Under the pieces are notes generated by a model. That model did no database searches and was not told the origin of the DNA. It saw only the letters and a list, made by a program, of their open reading frames with translations. Positions 1-9,790 of a DNA stretch of 64,000 nt are shown here, piece after piece. Made by a program: the position numbers and the translations under genes. This DNA comes from Flavobacterium branchiicola. Its GTDB lineage: Bacteria > Bacteroidota > Bacteroidia > Flavobacteriales > Flavobacteriaceae. Where the stretch lies: assembly GCF_018383905.1 (NCBI RefSeq), contig NZ_JAGYWA010000007.1, forward strand, positions 377,886 through 441,885, given 5' to 3'. How positions within the stretch are numbered: the first letter of the stretch is position 1; every line of letters begins with the position of its first letter.

Positions 1-1485
1 CAGCTTATTGCGCGTAGAGTTCGCGAATTAAATATATTCTGCGAAATTTTCCCTTACAATCACATTCCAAGTGATTTATCAAGTTATAAAGCCGTAATTT
101 TAGGAGGAAGCCCTTTTTCTGTTAGAGGAGAAGATGCACCACATCCTGATTTATCACAAATTAGAGGTAAAATGCCTTTACTTGCTGTTTGTTACGGAGC
201 ACAATATTTAGCACACTTTAGCGGTGGAGAAGTTGCTGCTTCTAATACAAGAGAATACGGAAGAGCAAATTTATCTTACATTAAAGAAGGTGAAACTTTC
301 TTTGAAGGAGTTTCAGAAAACAGTCAGGTTTGGATGAGCCATAGCGATAGTATCAAAGCGCTTCCAACAAATGCTGTAAAATTAGCAAGCACGCATGATG
401 TAGAATTCGCAGCTTACAAAATTGAAGGCGAAACTACTTATGCAATTCAATACCATCCAGAAGTTTACCATTCAACTGACGGAGCAAAAATGTTAGAGAA
501 CTTTTTAGTAAAAATTGCTGAAGTTCCTCAAAACTTTACACCAAACGCTTTCGTAGAAGAAATGGTGGCAGAATTGAAAGAGAAACTAGGAGACGATAAA
601 GTGGTTCTTGGTTTATCTGGAGGAGTAGATTCTACTGTAGCTGCCGTTTTACTAAACAAAGCAATCGGTAAAAATTTATATTGCATCTTCGTAAATAACG
701 GTTTACTTCGTAAAAACGAATTCCAAAATGTATTAGATCAATACAAAGGAATGGGATTGAATGTAAAAGGTGTTGACGCCGGAGATCGTTTTCTTGGCGA
801 ATTAGCGGGAATTAGTGATCCTGAAACAAAACGTAAAACTATCGGACGTGTATTTATCGAAGTTTTTGATGATGAATCACACTTATTAGAAGACGTAAAA
901 TGGTTGGCACAAGGAACAATTTATCCTGACGTAATCGAGTCGGTTTCTGTAAAAGGACCATCGGCTACGATTAAATCACATCACAATGTTGGTGGATTGC
1001 CAGACTACATGAAATTAAAAATTGTAGAGCCACTTAGAATGCTTTTTAAAGATGAAGTAAGAAGAGTTGGAGCTTCATTAGGAATAGATCCTGAATTATT
1101 GGGAAGACACCCTTTCCCGGGACCAGGATTATCAATCAGAATTTTAGGAGATATTACTCCGGAGAAAGTGCAAATTTTACAAGATGTAGATTCTGTTTTC
1201 ATCGAAGGGTTAAAATCTTGGGGATTATACGATAAAGTTTGGCAGGCCGGAGCAATTTTGCTTCCTGTAAACAGTGTTGGTGTTATGGGCGATGAGCGTA
1301 CGTACGAAAAAGTAGTAGCACTTAGAGCTGTAGAATCTACAGACGGTATGACGGCTGACTGGGTTCATTTACCTTACGATTTCTTGATGAAAGTGTCAAA
1401 TGACATTATCAATAAAGTAAAAGGCGTGAATCGTGTAGTTTACGATATTAGTTCAAAACCACCTGCAACAATTGAGTGGGAATAA
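1..1485 (+). CDS. guaA: GMP synthase (glutamine-hydrolysing), 5' end missing
   Basis: Converts XMP to GMP with ATP and glutamine in the cytoplasm, the last step of guanine nucleotide synthesis. The frame is open from base 1, giving 494 visible residues; full-length GuaA is a little over 500, so only about 15 N-terminal residues are missing. The class-I amidotransferase domain carries the nucleophile motif AVCYGAQ (Cys at visible residue 64) and the YHPE histidine/glutamate motif near visible residue 155. The ATP-pyrophosphatase domain carries the PP-loop GLSGGVDST near residue 206. The C-terminal dimerisation domain ends in the family-typical IEWE. The ATG at 172 is internal, because the amidotransferase fold clearly begins upstream of it. 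Confidence 0.97.
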   Translation, partial: QLIARRVRELNIFCEIFPYNHIPSDLSSYKAVILGGSPFSVRGEDAPHPDLSQIRGKMPLLAVCYGAQYLAHFSGGEVAASNTREYGRANLSYIKEGETFFEGVSENSQVWMSHSDSIKALPTNAVKLASTHDVEFAAYKIEGETTYAIQYHPEVYHSTDGAKMLENFLVKIAEVPQNFTPNAFVEEMVAELKEKLGDDKVVLGLSGGVDSTVAAVLLNKAIGKNLYCIFVNNGLLRKNEFQNVLDQYKGMGLNVKGVDAGDRFLGELAGISDPETKRKTIGRVFIEVFDDESHLLEDVKWLAQGTIYPDVIESVSVKGPSATIKSHHNVGGLPDYMKLKIVEPLRMLFKDEVRRVGASLGIDPELLGRHPFPGPGLSIRILGDITPEKVQILQDVDSVFIEGLKSWGLYDKVWQAGAILLPVNSVGVMGDERTYEKVVALRAVESTDGMTADWVHLPYDFLMKVSNDIINKVKGVNRVVYDISSKPPATIEWE

Positions 1486-1510
1486 TTTCGATTATCACTT
1501 CATAAAATAA

Positions 1511-1544
1511 AAAAAATGCCCATTCTATAATGGGCATTTTTTTG
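1511..1544 (+). terminator. Rho-independent terminator of guaA
   Basis: Perfect inverted repeat AAAAAATGCCCA / TGGGCATTTTTT with an 8-nt loop, running into a T tract, 26 bases after the guaA stop codon. Confidence 0.85.
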
Positions 1545-1644
1545 TTTCTATAAGAGAGAACGATATTTTAGCAGAGAAAAATATTTTATGTTCTAAGTTG
1601 TAACAAAGATTTAGGTAAGGGTAGTGCTATTTTTAAAATTAAGT

Positions 1645-1652
1645 TACATTTG
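1645..1652 (+). promoter_or_regulatory. Candidate -7 element of the LysM gene
   Basis: TACATTTG matches the Bacteroidota -7 consensus TAnnTTTG, 30 bases before the start codon at 1683. No TTG is seen at the expected -33 distance, so the call rests on one box. Confidence 0.35.
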
Positions 1653-1682
1653 TAATGCCCTAATATTTTAAACCTACTATTT

Positions 1683-3599
1683 ATGAGAGAACTTTTAACG
1701 ATTTCTCTTGTGTTTGTTTTGTCTTTTAACAAAATAACTGCACAAGATTCAATTATTGAGCACAAGATTCAAAAAGGAGAAACCGCTTATTTTATTGCCC
1801 AAAAATATAAGGTTTCTGTAGATGAGATTTACAAACTCAACCCCGAATCGCAAAGTGGAATCAAAGACAATCAAATAATTAAGATTCCGGTTCACTCTTC
1901 AGAAAAGCAAAAACAAGAACAGCAAATTACTCATGTTGTTGGCGCAAAAGAAACCCTTTACGGTTTGTCTAAGCAATACAATGTTTCTGTTGAAAGCATT
2001 CAGGAAGCAAACAAAGAGATTCTTGCAAACGGACTCCAAATCGGGCAGGAATTAGTTATTCCGCAAAATGTTTCAAATCCTGCTAAAACAGAAAATGTTA
2101 CTTCTTCAAAATTAACACATTTGGTAATTGCCAAAGAATCTTTATTCAGTATTGCCAGGCAATATAATGTTTCGGTTCAGGATTTAGAAAACTTAAATAA
2201 AGATTTATTGCAAAACGGATTGCAAATTGGACAAACGATTGCTATTCCAAACAAAAGAAAAACGCTGGACGGAAGAGTTCGCGTGATCAATCAGGAAACT
2301 ATTTTTCATGTGGTAGAGCCAAAGGAAACTAAATTTTCGATTGCCAAAAAATACGAAATCTCGATCGAGCAGTTAGAATCTCAAAACCCTGAAATTGTAA
2401 ATGGTTTGGTTGTTGGAAATAAATTAGCCATTAATACCAAAGAAATTAAACCTGTCAACGAAAGCGAAGAATTAATGATGGCTTTGGCAGAAAAACAAGT
2501 TGTAGTTGAGAAAACAAAAGCAAAAACAGTTGAGCTGGAGGATTTAAAAGACCGATTGGTGATTCAGAAAGAAATGAATCAGAAGATTATCAAAATCAAT
2601 GATCTGAAAGTAAATCTGAATGATATGAATGGTTCTAAAGAAAATTCGGTTGAAAAATTGCGATTGGTTTTAGAGGCGAATAAGAATGTTCAGGATATTT
2701 TGATGGCTAAATTAGATTCGTTGGTTAATACGATGAATAATGATTTAGTGGAATTAAAGCGAATGGATATTTTGAATGTTGATGAATCTAAACGTCTGGA
2801 AAAACAATCATCTGAAAGTATCGGAAAAACAAGTGAATTATCTTCTCAATTAAAAAAAGAACTGGCTGAAAACCGAAAAGCGTATGCCGGTTTGATGAAT
2901 AAAGTAGAGAAAATTGCCGTTGAAGAAAATCAGGAATACAAGAAGAAAATCCGCGAAAGCGAAAAGAATAACAATGTTGCTTCGATACAACAACGCCTTT
3001 CTTTAGAAGAAATTAAACGCTATAAAATTGAGCAGGAGCAAGGTGATGCACAAAATCAGTTGTTAATTGCTAAAATTGATTCATTAGATATTCAGAAAAA
3101 AATTGAAGTAAAAAGACACATTAGCAAGGCTTCTTATTATAGTATGGAAGCCAGAAAATTTGATGATAAACTAGCTTTGGTTAAACTGAAAAAGTATCAG
3201 GATGAAGCGATTAAAAAACAAAGCAAAACAAATTCTGCCGAGGCTTCAAAAATAGTTTCATTAGAAGAAATGAAGCGCGAATTAGAACAAAACCCTCTCA
3301 AGAAGGATAAAACAGTAAAGGTTGAAGTTTTTGATAATCTTAAAGAAGTTTCAAATGGGTATTACTTAGTTTTAGGTATATTTACAGACGCAACATTGCG
3401 CGATAAGTGTATTATGAAACTTATTGATTCTGGTGATTTTAACGCTAGCTTCTTTTTCAATATTAACAGTCTTTCGTATTATGTTTACTCAGATAAGTTC
3501 CAAAACATGGAAGAAGTTTTATATAAATGCAAGAAAAAAGAGGAAGATGAGTTATATAAAGAGATTGTTATCGCAAAAGTTGAAATTGATCTTAGATAA
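1683..3599 (+). CDS. Secreted four-LysM protein with coiled coil
   Basis: A 638-residue envelope protein of unknown exact role that probably binds peptidoglycan. A signal peptide covers residues 1-20 (cleavage after TAQ is likely). Four LysM repeats follow at about 25-69, 83-128, 144-188 and 207-250, each with the pattern H-V/K-x-(2)-KET/GE...NG-x-x-x-G-x-x-x-x-IP. Residues 255-530 are charged, rich in Lys/Glu/Gln and predicted coiled coil. The last 90 residues resemble a SPOR-like alpha/beta domain (GYYLVLGIF start), which would be a second peptidoglycan contact. The next gene also has four LysM repeats, so the two are probably related by duplication. Function in cell-wall attachment or division is inference. 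Confidence 0.8.
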   Translation: MRELLTISLVFVLSFNKITAQDSIIEHKIQKGETAYFIAQKYKVSVDEIYKLNPESQSGIKDNQIIKIPVHSSEKQKQEQQITHVVGAKETLYGLSKQYNVSVESIQEANKEILANGLQIGQELVIPQNVSNPAKTENVTSSKLTHLVIAKESLFSIARQYNVSVQDLENLNKDLLQNGLQIGQTIAIPNKRKTLDGRVRVINQETIFHVVEPKETKFSIAKKYEISIEQLESQNPEIVNGLVVGNKLAINTKEIKPVNESEELMMALAEKQVVVEKTKAKTVELEDLKDRLVIQKEMNQKIIKINDLKVNLNDMNGSKENSVEKLRLVLEANKNVQDILMAKLDSLVNTMNNDLVELKRMDILNVDESKRLEKQSSESIGKTSELSSQLKKELAENRKAYAGLMNKVEKIAVEENQEYKKKIRESEKNNNVASIQQRLSLEEIKRYKIEQEQGDAQNQLLIAKIDSLDIQKKIEVKRHISKASYYSMEARKFDDKLALVKLKKYQDEAIKKQSKTNSAEASKIVSLEEMKRELEQNPLKKDKTVKVEVFDNLKEVSNGYYLVLGIFTDATLRDKCIMKLIDSGDFNASFFFNINSLSYYVYSDKFQNMEEVLYKCKKKEEDELYKEIVIAKVEIDLR

Positions 3600-3695
3600 T
3601 AATTTGCATCGAATTAACATATGGCGCGAATCTTGCTTTGAGTAGAATTTAGTACCTTGTTAGAAATTAAAAATTAAATTGTTTTAAGCCTTATT

Positions 3696-5801
3696 ATGAA
3701 ATATTATTCAACATTATTGTTTCTCGTTTTTTTTGTAACCTGTTCTGCTTTTTCGCAAGAGAAAGTGGTGAAATATACGGTTTCAAGCGGGGAAACAATT
3801 AACGAGATTGCAGTAAAATTTAAAGTTACTCCTTATGATATCTATTCTTTGAATCCGGATGCCAGAAGTGGAGTTAAACCAAATACAGTTTTACTGATTC
3901 CGACAAAAACGAATAAAGCTGTGGCCAAAACAGAAACTGCTGCGGTTAAATCGAACGGTAATTCTAAAGAAATTATTCATGAGGTTCAGCCAAAAGAGAC
4001 TTTTTACAGTATTGAACACAAGTACGGAATTTCGGATGCAGCTTTAAAAGCGGCAAATCCTTTTCTGGAAAAAGACGGCGTACAAATTGGACAAAAATTG
4101 GTGATTCCTGCAAAAGGTTCAGCTCCAAAAGCTGCTGCTGCTGCTGCAAGTTCAAAACCTGCTAAAAGTACTTCATCGGAAAAATATGTTTATCATGATG
4201 TTGCGGCAAAGGAAACTAAATTTGGTATTGCAAAACAGTACAATATGACGGTTGAAGAACTGGAAAAAAGAAATCCTGAAATTGTTGCCAATCTTCCGGT
4301 TGGATATCGATTAACTATAAAAGGAACAGCTCCTAAAACGGAAGTTGCAGCTCCGGCAGTAAATACGGTTAAACCAACTGAAACTAAAAAAGTAACTGAA
4401 ACTCCTAAAAAAGCAACCACTTATATGGAGTATCAGGTAAAACCAAAAGAAACGTTTTATAGTTTAGGAAGAACTTTTCATTTGAGTCAGGAAGAATTGA
4501 CAGCTTTAAATCCGTCTCTTTCTGAAGGGGTTAAAGAAGGAATGGTTTTGAAAGTTCCGACAGGATATTTAGCACCGGCTCCAATTATTGTACAGGCTCA
4601 ACCAACAGAAAAAGAGGCAGAGAAACCAATTGAAAAAGTAGCAGATGCTCCAAGCGGGATTAAAATTGTCGATAAAGTAAAATCTGAGTCTGTTTCTGCA
4701 GATCCTGAAATTGTTGAATTGACAAAAAAGAGAGGTCAGATAGGACGTCAGAAAGTTGTTTTATTGTTGCCTTTTAATCTGGCAAAAATGCAAAACGATA
4801 CAACAAGTACAGCAACGAGAATTAAAAGCGATAAGTTTTTGAACATGACCCTTGATTTTTATTCGGGAGCAATGATGGCGATAGATTCGGCTAAAACTTT
4901 AAAATTACCAATTGATGTTTCTATTTATGATTCGGGAGAAACTAAAACAACATCAAATGTTTCGAGTTTAATTGCACAGAATAAACTTCAGAATGCAAAT
5001 GCAGTGATTGGACCTTTTTATCAAAATAATGCCGAGGCGACTGCAAATTCACTTCAATTATATAATGTTCCGGTAATTTCTCCATTGTCTAAAGATGCTG
5101 CAAATCCAATTGATAATTTGTATCAGGCGATTCCATCAAATGATGTTATTCGTAATGCTATTTTTGATTATATGCGTGCTAAAAACGGAAACATTGTTGC
5201 CGTTGTAGATAAGAAAAAAGAATCGGTAACGAATTATATCAAACAAAATCAAAAAGGAGTTGTTTTTGCTGCTTTGACAGAAACAGGAGGTTTGGATGTT
5301 GCAAACCTGAAAAGTTTGTTATTGCCAAACAGAATGAATTATGTGGTAATGGAAACCGGAAATACGGCAATGGTTAAAGCCACTATAAAAGCGTTGCTGG
5401 ATGCACAAAAAACTTGTCAGGTACAATTGGTGATTTTAGAACCTAACAGTACACTGGATACGGATGAAATTAGTTTTGATAATTTGACAAAATTAAAATT
5501 AATGTATCCGTCTGTAACTCGTGAAAGTGATGATGCCGGAGTTCAGATTTTTGAAAAAGCATACCGATTGAAAAACAAAGTAAATCCAAATGCGTATGCA
5601 ACTAAAGGATTTGATGTAACTTTTGATACTATGATGCGTTTGGTGCAAGGAAAAACATATCAGGAAACGGCAGATCTAATGACGACAGAACAAGTAGATA
5701 ATAAATTTCAATATTATAAAAAAGAAGATGGAGGACACGCAAACAAAGGTGTTTACATTTTATATTATGATACTGACTTAACTTTAAAAGTAGCAAATTA
5801 A
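3696..5801 (+). CDS. Secreted LysM protein with periplasmic-binding-protein-like domain
   Basis: A 701-residue exported protein. The signal peptide is residues 1-21 (FSQ). Four LysM repeats lie at about 24-69, 93-138, 163-208 and 243-289, separated by Ala/Thr/Lys/Pro-rich linkers. From about residue 355 (QKVVLLLPFNLA) to 690 the sequence looks like a type-1 periplasmic binding fold, with alternating strands and helices and motifs such as VIGPFYQNNAEA and VPVISPLS. Similar proteins are common in Flavobacteriia; ligand and role are unknown to me. The stop codon overlaps the next start by one base (TAATG), so the OsmC-like gene is probably translationally coupled. Confidence 0.85.
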   Translation: MKYYSTLLFLVFFVTCSAFSQEKVVKYTVSSGETINEIAVKFKVTPYDIYSLNPDARSGVKPNTVLLIPTKTNKAVAKTETAAVKSNGNSKEIIHEVQPKETFYSIEHKYGISDAALKAANPFLEKDGVQIGQKLVIPAKGSAPKAAAAAASSKPAKSTSSEKYVYHDVAAKETKFGIAKQYNMTVEELEKRNPEIVANLPVGYRLTIKGTAPKTEVAAPAVNTVKPTETKKVTETPKKATTYMEYQVKPKETFYSLGRTFHLSQEELTALNPSLSEGVKEGMVLKVPTGYLAPAPIIVQAQPTEKEAEKPIEKVADAPSGIKIVDKVKSESVSADPEIVELTKKRGQIGRQKVVLLLPFNLAKMQNDTTSTATRIKSDKFLNMTLDFYSGAMMAIDSAKTLKLPIDVSIYDSGETKTTSNVSSLIAQNKLQNANAVIGPFYQNNAEATANSLQLYNVPVISPLSKDAANPIDNLYQAIPSNDVIRNAIFDYMRAKNGNIVAVVDKKKESVTNYIKQNQKGVVFAALTETGGLDVANLKSLLLPNRMNYVVMETGNTAMVKATIKALLDAQKTCQVQLVILEPNSTLDTDEISFDNLTKLKLMYPSVTRESDDAGVQIFEKAYRLKNKVNPNAYATKGFDVTFDTMMRLVQGKTYQETADLMTTEQVDNKFQYYKKEDGGHANKGVYILYYDTDLTLKVAN

Positions 5802-6202
5802 TGACATCAAAAGTAACCTATTTAGGCGATTTAAGAACAAAATCAATTCATATACAATCTGGCAGCGAAATCATTTCGGATGCGCCGGTTGATAATAACG
5901 GAAAGGGAGAAGCATTTTCACCAACAGATACTGTAGCAAATGCTCTGGCAAGCTGCATGATGACGATTATGGGAATTAAAGCCCGTGATATGGAAGTAGA
6001 TTTTACAGGTTCTACTGCCGAAGTAACTAAAATTATGAATGCAGAACCAAGAAGAATCGGAGCAATCGAAATTGTATTTGATATGCAAGGTGTGGCCGAT
6101 GAAAAAAGCAGAACGATTTTGGAGCGTGCAGGAATGACTTGTCCGGTTTTCTTAAGCTTAAGTTCAGAAATTGAAAAAAGAATTACTTTTAACTGGAAGT
6201 AA
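5801..6202 (+). CDS. OsmC/Ohr-family protein
   Basis: A 133-residue cytoplasmic protein of the OsmC family, thiol peroxidases that reduce organic hydroperoxides. The two family cysteines are visible: Cys52 in the helix ALASCMMT and Cys114 in MTCPVFLS. Length and the order small beta domain, long helix, second cysteine fit OsmC. The family is split into OsmC, Ohr and YhfA-like groups, and I cannot choose among them; the short form without an extended N-terminus fits the YhfA-like group best. Its start overlaps the upstream LysM gene stop (TAATG), which points to one mRNA even though no functional link is obvious. Confidence 0.85.
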   Translation: MTSKVTYLGDLRTKSIHIQSGSEIISDAPVDNNGKGEAFSPTDTVANALASCMMTIMGIKARDMEVDFTGSTAEVTKIMNAEPRRIGAIEIVFDMQGVADEKSRTILERAGMTCPVFLSLSSEIEKRITFNWK

Positions 6203-6220
6203 TTTCAAAATTTATAAAAG

Positions 6221-6257
6221 CAACAAAGCCATCCAATATTGGGTGGCTTTGTTGTTT
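6221..6257 (+). terminator. Terminator after the LysM-OsmC operon
   Basis: Strong hairpin CAACAAAGCCATCC / GGGTGGCTTTGTTG with a 6-nt loop, 18 bases after the OsmC stop. The T tract is short (GTTGTTTC). Confidence 0.75.
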
Positions 6258-6271
6258 CTAGGCGCTTTAAA

Positions 6272-6365
6272 CATTCGACGAAGGAGAAATCTTCGTGAGA
6301 AGCTCGACAAAGATTAGGTTTTCGTTGCGAGTTACTTGTGAAGATTTCTCCTTCGTCGAAATGAC
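6272..6365. repeat. Dispersed palindromic repeat, class A, copy 1
   Basis: The outer arms CATTCGACGAAGGAGAAATC and GATTTCTCCTTCGTCGAAAT are complementary. An inner conserved AGCTCGACAAAGATT lies near the left arm. The same architecture recurs at 16948-17046 and 17087-17182. It lies between convergent genes and could fold into a long hairpin. Confidence 0.85.
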
Positions 6366-6421
6366 AAAACTTTGCGCTTTTGCGTCTTTGCGAGATTAAT
6401 TTTGTTTTGTAAAAGCTTAAA

Positions 6422-8281
6422 TTATAAACCTTTCTCCGGTTTTAAATCTTCTAAAATTGGAGTTTCTATTGTTTTTACCTGCTTTTGAATTTTCTCATTT
6501 TTCTGTTCAAAAATCACAATATTATTTTTGCCTTTCTTTAGCCAGCATCCCGGCACATAAAGGGTTTGTTGCGGACCAACGCTCCAGTAACGCCCAATAT
6601 TAATTCCGTTTATAAAAACAATTCCTTTACCCCAATCTCTCATATCTAAAAAGGTATCTCCGGTTTTGTTTACATTAAAAGTTCCCTGATAAAGTGTAGG
6701 GCGATTTACTTTTGCTGAGTTTTTGTAAGGGGTCAATTCCGGTTCTTTGTTCATTGGTAAACCATACATTTCCCAATTTCCGGTAATGGTTTCGCCATTA
6801 ATAATCACAGGACTTATAATTCCTTTAGTATTGGCATTAATTTGCGAACCATAATTTATGCGTCCCATATTCTCGACTACGATATCCAGCGTTGCATTAA
6901 AAGGAACGTCGATTTCGCAGCTGTAATTTTTGTAATAACGATTTAATTCAGCTACTTTTTTACCGTTTACGTATACCATTGCATAATCACGCAAACCATT
7001 CAATTCTAATTTTCCGCTTATAGGTTGTGTAAATTTTTTGCTGTACCAAACGTAACCATCGCCCTGATTTAGTTGTTCGAATGTTTGTGGCGTATCTTCA
7101 ATAACGGGCATTATTTTATCTTTTAAATCGGCTAAATCAACTGCTTTTGTCAGCGCAATATTAGGAATTGTTATTACAGGGATTCTTGCCGGAATTGCTG
7201 GAGTTTCATTTGTTTTTAGTAATTCTCTCAGCGCGTTGTATTTTGGCGTTGCCCAGCCCGCTTCGCTAATAGGTGCATCATAATCATAAGAAGTCATATC
7301 GGGCTGAATGTCGTGTTCTTTATCATAATTTGCTCCGGAAGTAAACCCGAAATTAGTACCGCCATGAACCATATAATAATTGAAAGAAACCTGGTTGTCT
7401 AAATATTTTTTGGTCTGGCGAACGGTTTGTTCCAGTTTTTGTGTTGGGAAAGGTTCTGCCCAATGATCCAGCCAGCCCGGATAAAATTCGGCAACCATAT
7501 ATGGTCCTTTGCCATTATTAAACTGATTGACTACTTTTTTTAATTTTTCAACATCGTCCTCGCCATTGGCTGTTGGCAAGGCTCCGGGTAGAGCACCGCC
7601 TTCAAAAAGCCAGCTTCCGTCTGAAGTAAAAAACGGAACTTCAAATCCTACATCTTTTAATTGCTGAAATACGGCTGCACTGTATTTTTTATGTTCTTCA
7701 AGCGGAATGTCTTTGCGTTGTGATACGTAAGATCCAAATTCGTTCTCGCCCTGAACCATAATAATTGGCCCACCTTTGGTAATTTGCAAAGAAGCGACTT
7801 GTTTATACAATTCAGTAAAATAGGCTTTTGTCGCAGCTAAATATTCTGGATTATTACCTCGAATAACCATATTAGGAACATTCTGTAAAAACCACGGATA
7901 ACCGCCAAATTCCCATTCTGCACATACATAAGGCCCTGGCCGTAAGATTACAAATAAACCTTCTTCTTGTGCCGTTTTGATATATTCGGCTAAGTTTTTG
8001 TTTCCTGTTTTAAAATCCCATACACCGGGAGCAACTTCGTGGTAATTCCAGAAAACATAAGTTGCAACGGCATTTAACCCCATTGCTTTCATCATTTGTA
8101 AACGGTGGCGCCAGTATTGTTGCGGAATTCGGGAATAATGCATCTCACCCGAATGAATCTGAATTGGTTTTCCGTTCAGCAGAAAATTGCCGTCGCTAAT
8201 AGCAAAAGTTTGTTTTTGTTGTGCTGTTGTAGTCAGTAATACTGAAATAGAGAATAGTATTGTATAGAGCGCTTTTTTCAT
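6422..8281 (-). CDS. GH35 beta-galactosidase, exported
   Basis: A 619-residue retaining glycosidase that removes terminal beta-linked galactose, probably in the periplasm. A signal peptide is at 1-20. The GH35 TIM barrel spans about 28-345, with family blocks QIHSGEMHYSRIP, LRPGPYVCAEWEFGGYPWF and the signature GGPIIMVQGENEFGSY, whose Glu181 (after Asn180) is the expected acid/base. Glu265 in VAEFYPGW is the expected nucleophile. Beta-sandwich domains fill the C-terminal half (for example GIVFINGINIGRYW). It is the last gene of the leftward glycan locus and follows the GH109-like gene by 89 bases with a hairpin between. The family also includes exo-beta-glucosaminidases, but the barrel motifs read as beta-galactosidase. 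Confidence 0.93.
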   Translation of the reverse strand: MKKALYTILFSISVLLTTTAQQKQTFAISDGNFLLNGKPIQIHSGEMHYSRIPQQYWRHRLQMMKAMGLNAVATYVFWNYHEVAPGVWDFKTGNKNLAEYIKTAQEEGLFVILRPGPYVCAEWEFGGYPWFLQNVPNMVIRGNNPEYLAATKAYFTELYKQVASLQITKGGPIIMVQGENEFGSYVSQRKDIPLEEHKKYSAAVFQQLKDVGFEVPFFTSDGSWLFEGGALPGALPTANGEDDVEKLKKVVNQFNNGKGPYMVAEFYPGWLDHWAEPFPTQKLEQTVRQTKKYLDNQVSFNYYMVHGGTNFGFTSGANYDKEHDIQPDMTSYDYDAPISEAGWATPKYNALRELLKTNETPAIPARIPVITIPNIALTKAVDLADLKDKIMPVIEDTPQTFEQLNQGDGYVWYSKKFTQPISGKLELNGLRDYAMVYVNGKKVAELNRYYKNYSCEIDVPFNATLDIVVENMGRINYGSQINANTKGIISPVIINGETITGNWEMYGLPMNKEPELTPYKNSAKVNRPTLYQGTFNVNKTGDTFLDMRDWGKGIVFINGINIGRYWSVGPQQTLYVPGCWLKKGKNNIVIFEQKNEKIQKQVKTIETPILEDLKPEKGL

Positions 8282-8311
8282 TACTACTTTATTTTAAAAA
8301 TTATTATAATA

Positions 8312-8348
8312 AACAAGAGAGCATTTTTTTAAATAATGCCCTCTTGTT
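8312..8348 (-). terminator. Hairpin between the GH109-like and GH35 genes
   Basis: AACAAGAGAGCATT and AATGCCCTCTTGTT pair with one wobble around a 9-nt loop. On the minus strand it is followed by an interrupted T/A run. It may be a partial terminator, or protect the upstream mRNA end. Confidence 0.5.
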
Positions 8349-8370
8349 CCTTTCAACTAACCAATATTAT

Positions 8371-9750
8371 TTATTCTGAAAACTCTAATTTTTGTAGTTT
8401 GTTCCATCCGCCTCTGGTGAAATCCGGAATTTCGACAGGAGATGAATTGTGATCTAATGAAATTTCGGTTAACGGGCCAAGACAAGACCATTCGGCTAGA
8501 TCGTAAACATCCATATCTAACGGAAGTCCTTTTTGCAGACAATGAATCAAACGATAATCCATTACGAAGTCCATTCCGCCGTGACCGCCCACTTTTTTAG
8601 CTTGTTCTTCGATATTTTTTACAATCGGATGTTTGTATTTTTCCATCAAAGCTTTTTTAACTTCTTCGGGAACAAAAGAATGTGCGCTAAGTTTTTCGTG
8701 ATTTGGTTTTACATCATCGCCCAATTCTTTGCCGTCTAAAGCATAACCTTCTAATGGATATTTATTTGCAAAACCTTTTGTACCGCTCAGTTGGTACATT
8801 CTGCTATAAGGACGGGGAGAAGTAACGTCGTGCTGAATCTGGATTGTTTTTCCGTTTTCGGTACGAATCATAGTCATCGTGTGATCTCCATTTCTGAAAT
8901 CTTTTATTTCCTGTCCTGATTTTTCTTTAATGTAAGCAGGATTTCCAACCGCTTTTGTATCCATAGAAACAAGGAAATTCATTTTATCACCACGGTGAAT
9001 GTTTAATGCCTGACAAGCGGGCCCCATTCCGTGAGTTGCATATACATCACCACGATGTTTGATGTTGTAATCCATTCTCCAGTTGTTCCAGTATTCGCCC
9101 CAAAAAGGTTGTAAACCGTGAATGTAGGAACCTTCGGCGTGTAAGATTTCACCAAACAAACCTTGCTGCGCCATATTTAAAGTAGTCAGTTCAAAGAAAT
9201 CGTAAACACAATTTTCAAGCTGCATACAATGTTTTCTTGTTTTTTCGGAAGTATCAATTAATTCCCAGATTTCTTTCATAGTTAAAGCTCCCGGAACTTC
9301 GATTGCAACGTGTTTTCCATCTTTCATAGCCTGAACACCAATTACGGCATGATGCAGCCAGTCTGTAGCCACATAAACTAAATCAACATTTGGTAACGCT
9401 GTTACTTTTCGCCATGCATTTTCATCTCCATAAAATTCCTGTGCTTTAGGAAATCCGGCTTTGGTTACAATTTCATTTGCTTTAGAGGTGTTCTCCTGTG
9501 TCATGTCGCATAATGCTACGATTTCAACACCGGGAATATGTGTCATACGTTCTACTGCTCCCGGACCGCGCATACCAAGTCCGATGAAAGCAACGCGAAC
9601 GGTTGGAATTGGATCAGCTGCCATTCGCAAAACATCCTGTTGCCCTTTGGCGCGGGAAGGTGTTTTGGTCTTAATCATTTGTGCCGATGCAATGCTCCAT
9701 CCCAATAAAAGAACAAAGGCTATTGTGGTTTTAAAAAATCTGGTTTTCAT
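8371..9750 (-). CDS. Gfo/Idh/MocA-family protein, GH109-like, exported
   Basis: A 459-residue NAD-binding protein with an N-terminal signal peptide (about 1-23). The Rossmann motif AFIGLGMRGPG sits near residues 54-64, and the dinucleotide domain continues through EVPGALT. The C-terminal domain has the block HGMGPACQALNIHRGD, typical of GH109-type members, in which NAD+ is bound and glycosidic bonds are cleaved by an oxidation-elimination route; characterised GH109 enzymes include alpha-N-acetylgalactosaminidases. The family is broad, so a plain sugar oxidoreductase cannot be excluded. It lies between the DUF3472 gene and GH35 on the same strand. An exported member must carry its cofactor across the membrane, usually by Tat; no clear twin-arginine pair is seen here. 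Confidence 0.8.
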   Translation of the reverse strand: MKTRFFKTTIAFVLLLGWSIASAQMIKTKTPSRAKGQQDVLRMAADPIPTVRVAFIGLGMRGPGAVERMTHIPGVEIVALCDMTQENTSKANEIVTKAGFPKAQEFYGDENAWRKVTALPNVDLVYVATDWLHHAVIGVQAMKDGKHVAIEVPGALTMKEIWELIDTSEKTRKHCMQLENCVYDFFELTTLNMAQQGLFGEILHAEGSYIHGLQPFWGEYWNNWRMDYNIKHRGDVYATHGMGPACQALNIHRGDKMNFLVSMDTKAVGNPAYIKEKSGQEIKDFRNGDHTMTMIRTENGKTIQIQHDVTSPRPYSRMYQLSGTKGFANKYPLEGYALDGKELGDDVKPNHEKLSAHSFVPEEVKKALMEKYKHPIVKNIEEQAKKVGGHGGMDFVMDYRLIHCLQKGLPLDMDVYDLAEWSCLGPLTEISLDHNSSPVEIPDFTRGGWNKLQKLEFSE

Positions 9751-9790
9751 AAGTGAGTTAATTTGTTTTGTGAATCAGTGTTTTTCCGAA

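Noticed and set aside
3424..3645. Plus-strand ORF overlapping the first LysM gene end
   Set aside because: A shadow frame of the longer gene without protein-like composition or start context.
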